Below, in pieces: positions 32,370 to 32,662 of a stretch of DNA of 32,662 bases (position 1 is the stretch's first letter; each line of letters starts with the position of its first letter). Under the pieces are notes generated by a model. The model saw only the letters and a program-made list of their open reading frames with translations. It had not been told where the DNA came from and did no database searches. A program made the position numbers and the translations under genes. Origin of the DNA: an uncultured Verrucomicrobiales bacterium (GTDB lineage: Bacteria; Verrucomicrobiota; Verrucomicrobiia; Verrucomicrobiales; Akkermansiaceae); the NCBI GenBank assembly GCA_937916505.1, contig CALFSW010000264.1:1-32662 (forward strand), in the 5' to 3' direction.

Positions 32370-32662
32370 GGTTGGAAGTTAGCATTCGGGGTTTCGTTAT
32401 CAACCCCGATGATGGTGGCTGGGTGGGTGCTCTGGTAAACCTCTTTTAGGTGCGTGATGGCGACTTGCGTGTAGATGCTGGCGGTATCGAGTCGGGCGTG
32501 GCCGAGGAGTTACTGGATGACTCGGGGGTCGGCTCCATTTTCGTGCATGTGGGTCGCGGAACTGTGGCGCAGGAGGTGGTAGGACCCGGTCTTTTCGATC
32601 CCGGCTGCTTTGATTGTTTTGGCGACCCACTTGCCGAGGTAGCCGGCGTAATATGCCTCGCT
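32366..32662 (-). pseudogene. Tyrosine recombinase, C-terminal part, with in-frame TAA; runs off the window
   Basis: The minus strand encodes the catalytic end of an XerC/D-like or integron-type integrase: YHLLRHSSATHMHENGADPR and VIQ, then TAA at 32510-32512, then LLGHARLDTASIYTQVAITH and LKEVYQSTHPA. The active-site R-x-x-R/H pair (LRHS), His in LLGHA and Tyr in IYTQ are all recognisable. The TAA stands where most relatives have Glu (VIQELLGH). It cuts off the His and Tyr, so the product should be inactive. The N-terminal part lies beyond 32662. After the Pro-rich end the frame continues to a TGA at 32366-32368 that overlaps the antitoxin ATG. Confidence 0.88.

Noticed and set aside
32400-32630. 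76-codon Pro/His/Arg-rich minus-strand frame at the right end
   Set aside because: It is the recombinase DNA read in the wrong frame; composition is typical of a shadow.
1-32662. CRISPR arrays, tRNA or rRNA genes, complete insertion sequences
   Set aside because: No regular repeat-spacer array, tRNA cloverleaf, rRNA segment or transposase frame was seen.

Overview
The window looks like a chromosomal segment of a Verrucomicrobiota bacterium, probably the Verrucomicrobiaceae/Akkermansiaceae side. The evidence is the gene content: a secreted DUF1592-type cytochrome next to a Tat-exported DUF1552 protein, an ExbB/ExbD/TPR operon, a DUF2256-DUF3253 fusion beside a TIGR03643-type gene, and a ClpX-like ATPase without a zinc finger. 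Almost none of the start codons has a Shine-Dalgarno motif. The assignment is inferred from family content, not from a marker gene.

Layout. 1-1585: three 13-bp dyad repeats, then a roadblock/MglB-like protein with a long disordered N-terminus and a degenerate MglA-like GTPase. 1635-5141: fused hydantoinase/5-oxoprolinase. 5164-5544: monothiol glutaredoxin-like protein, followed by a clear terminator. 5626-6012: VanZ-like protein (minus). 6129-9117: guaB-guaA, the two steps from IMP to GMP. 9130-12730 (minus): an operon of ExbB/TolQ-like, ExbD/TolR-like and a large secreted TPR protein. 12857-14419: uvrC, unusually short. 14443-15669 (minus): secreted PQQ-type beta-propeller. 15965-17569: ClpX-like unfoldase with a duplicated lid domain.

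17687-21442 (minus) is a compact six-gene run: degenerate secreted metallopeptidase-like protein, ECF sigma factor, small membrane protein, two membrane-anchored proteins each carrying an LTPxQ motif, and an L,D-transpeptidase. It reads like an undescribed envelope-stress regulon. It is divergent from mscL (21548-21943), which is followed by two back-to-back terminators. 22092-22607 (minus) is a small secreted basic protein.

22740-24787 is cdsA-dxr, overlapping by 4 bp, and dxr overlaps pyrD (24771-25793, minus) tail to tail. 25886-28883 holds the DUF2256-DUF3253 fusion, a divergent TIGR03643-like gene, an ADP-ribosylglycohydrolase and the DUF1552 protein. 28887-31265 is the DUF1592-type cytochrome.

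The right end (about 31300-32662, minus) is a decaying accessory patch: an Rhs C-terminal core fragment broken by a one-base slip in a homopolymer, a ParE/RelE-type toxin with an in-frame TAA at codon 8, an intact addiction-module antitoxin, and a partial tyrosine recombinase with an in-frame TAA between its catalytic motifs. The three reading frames recombinase, antitoxin and toxin are joined by ATGA overlaps. No tRNA, rRNA, CRISPR array or complete insertion sequence was seen.
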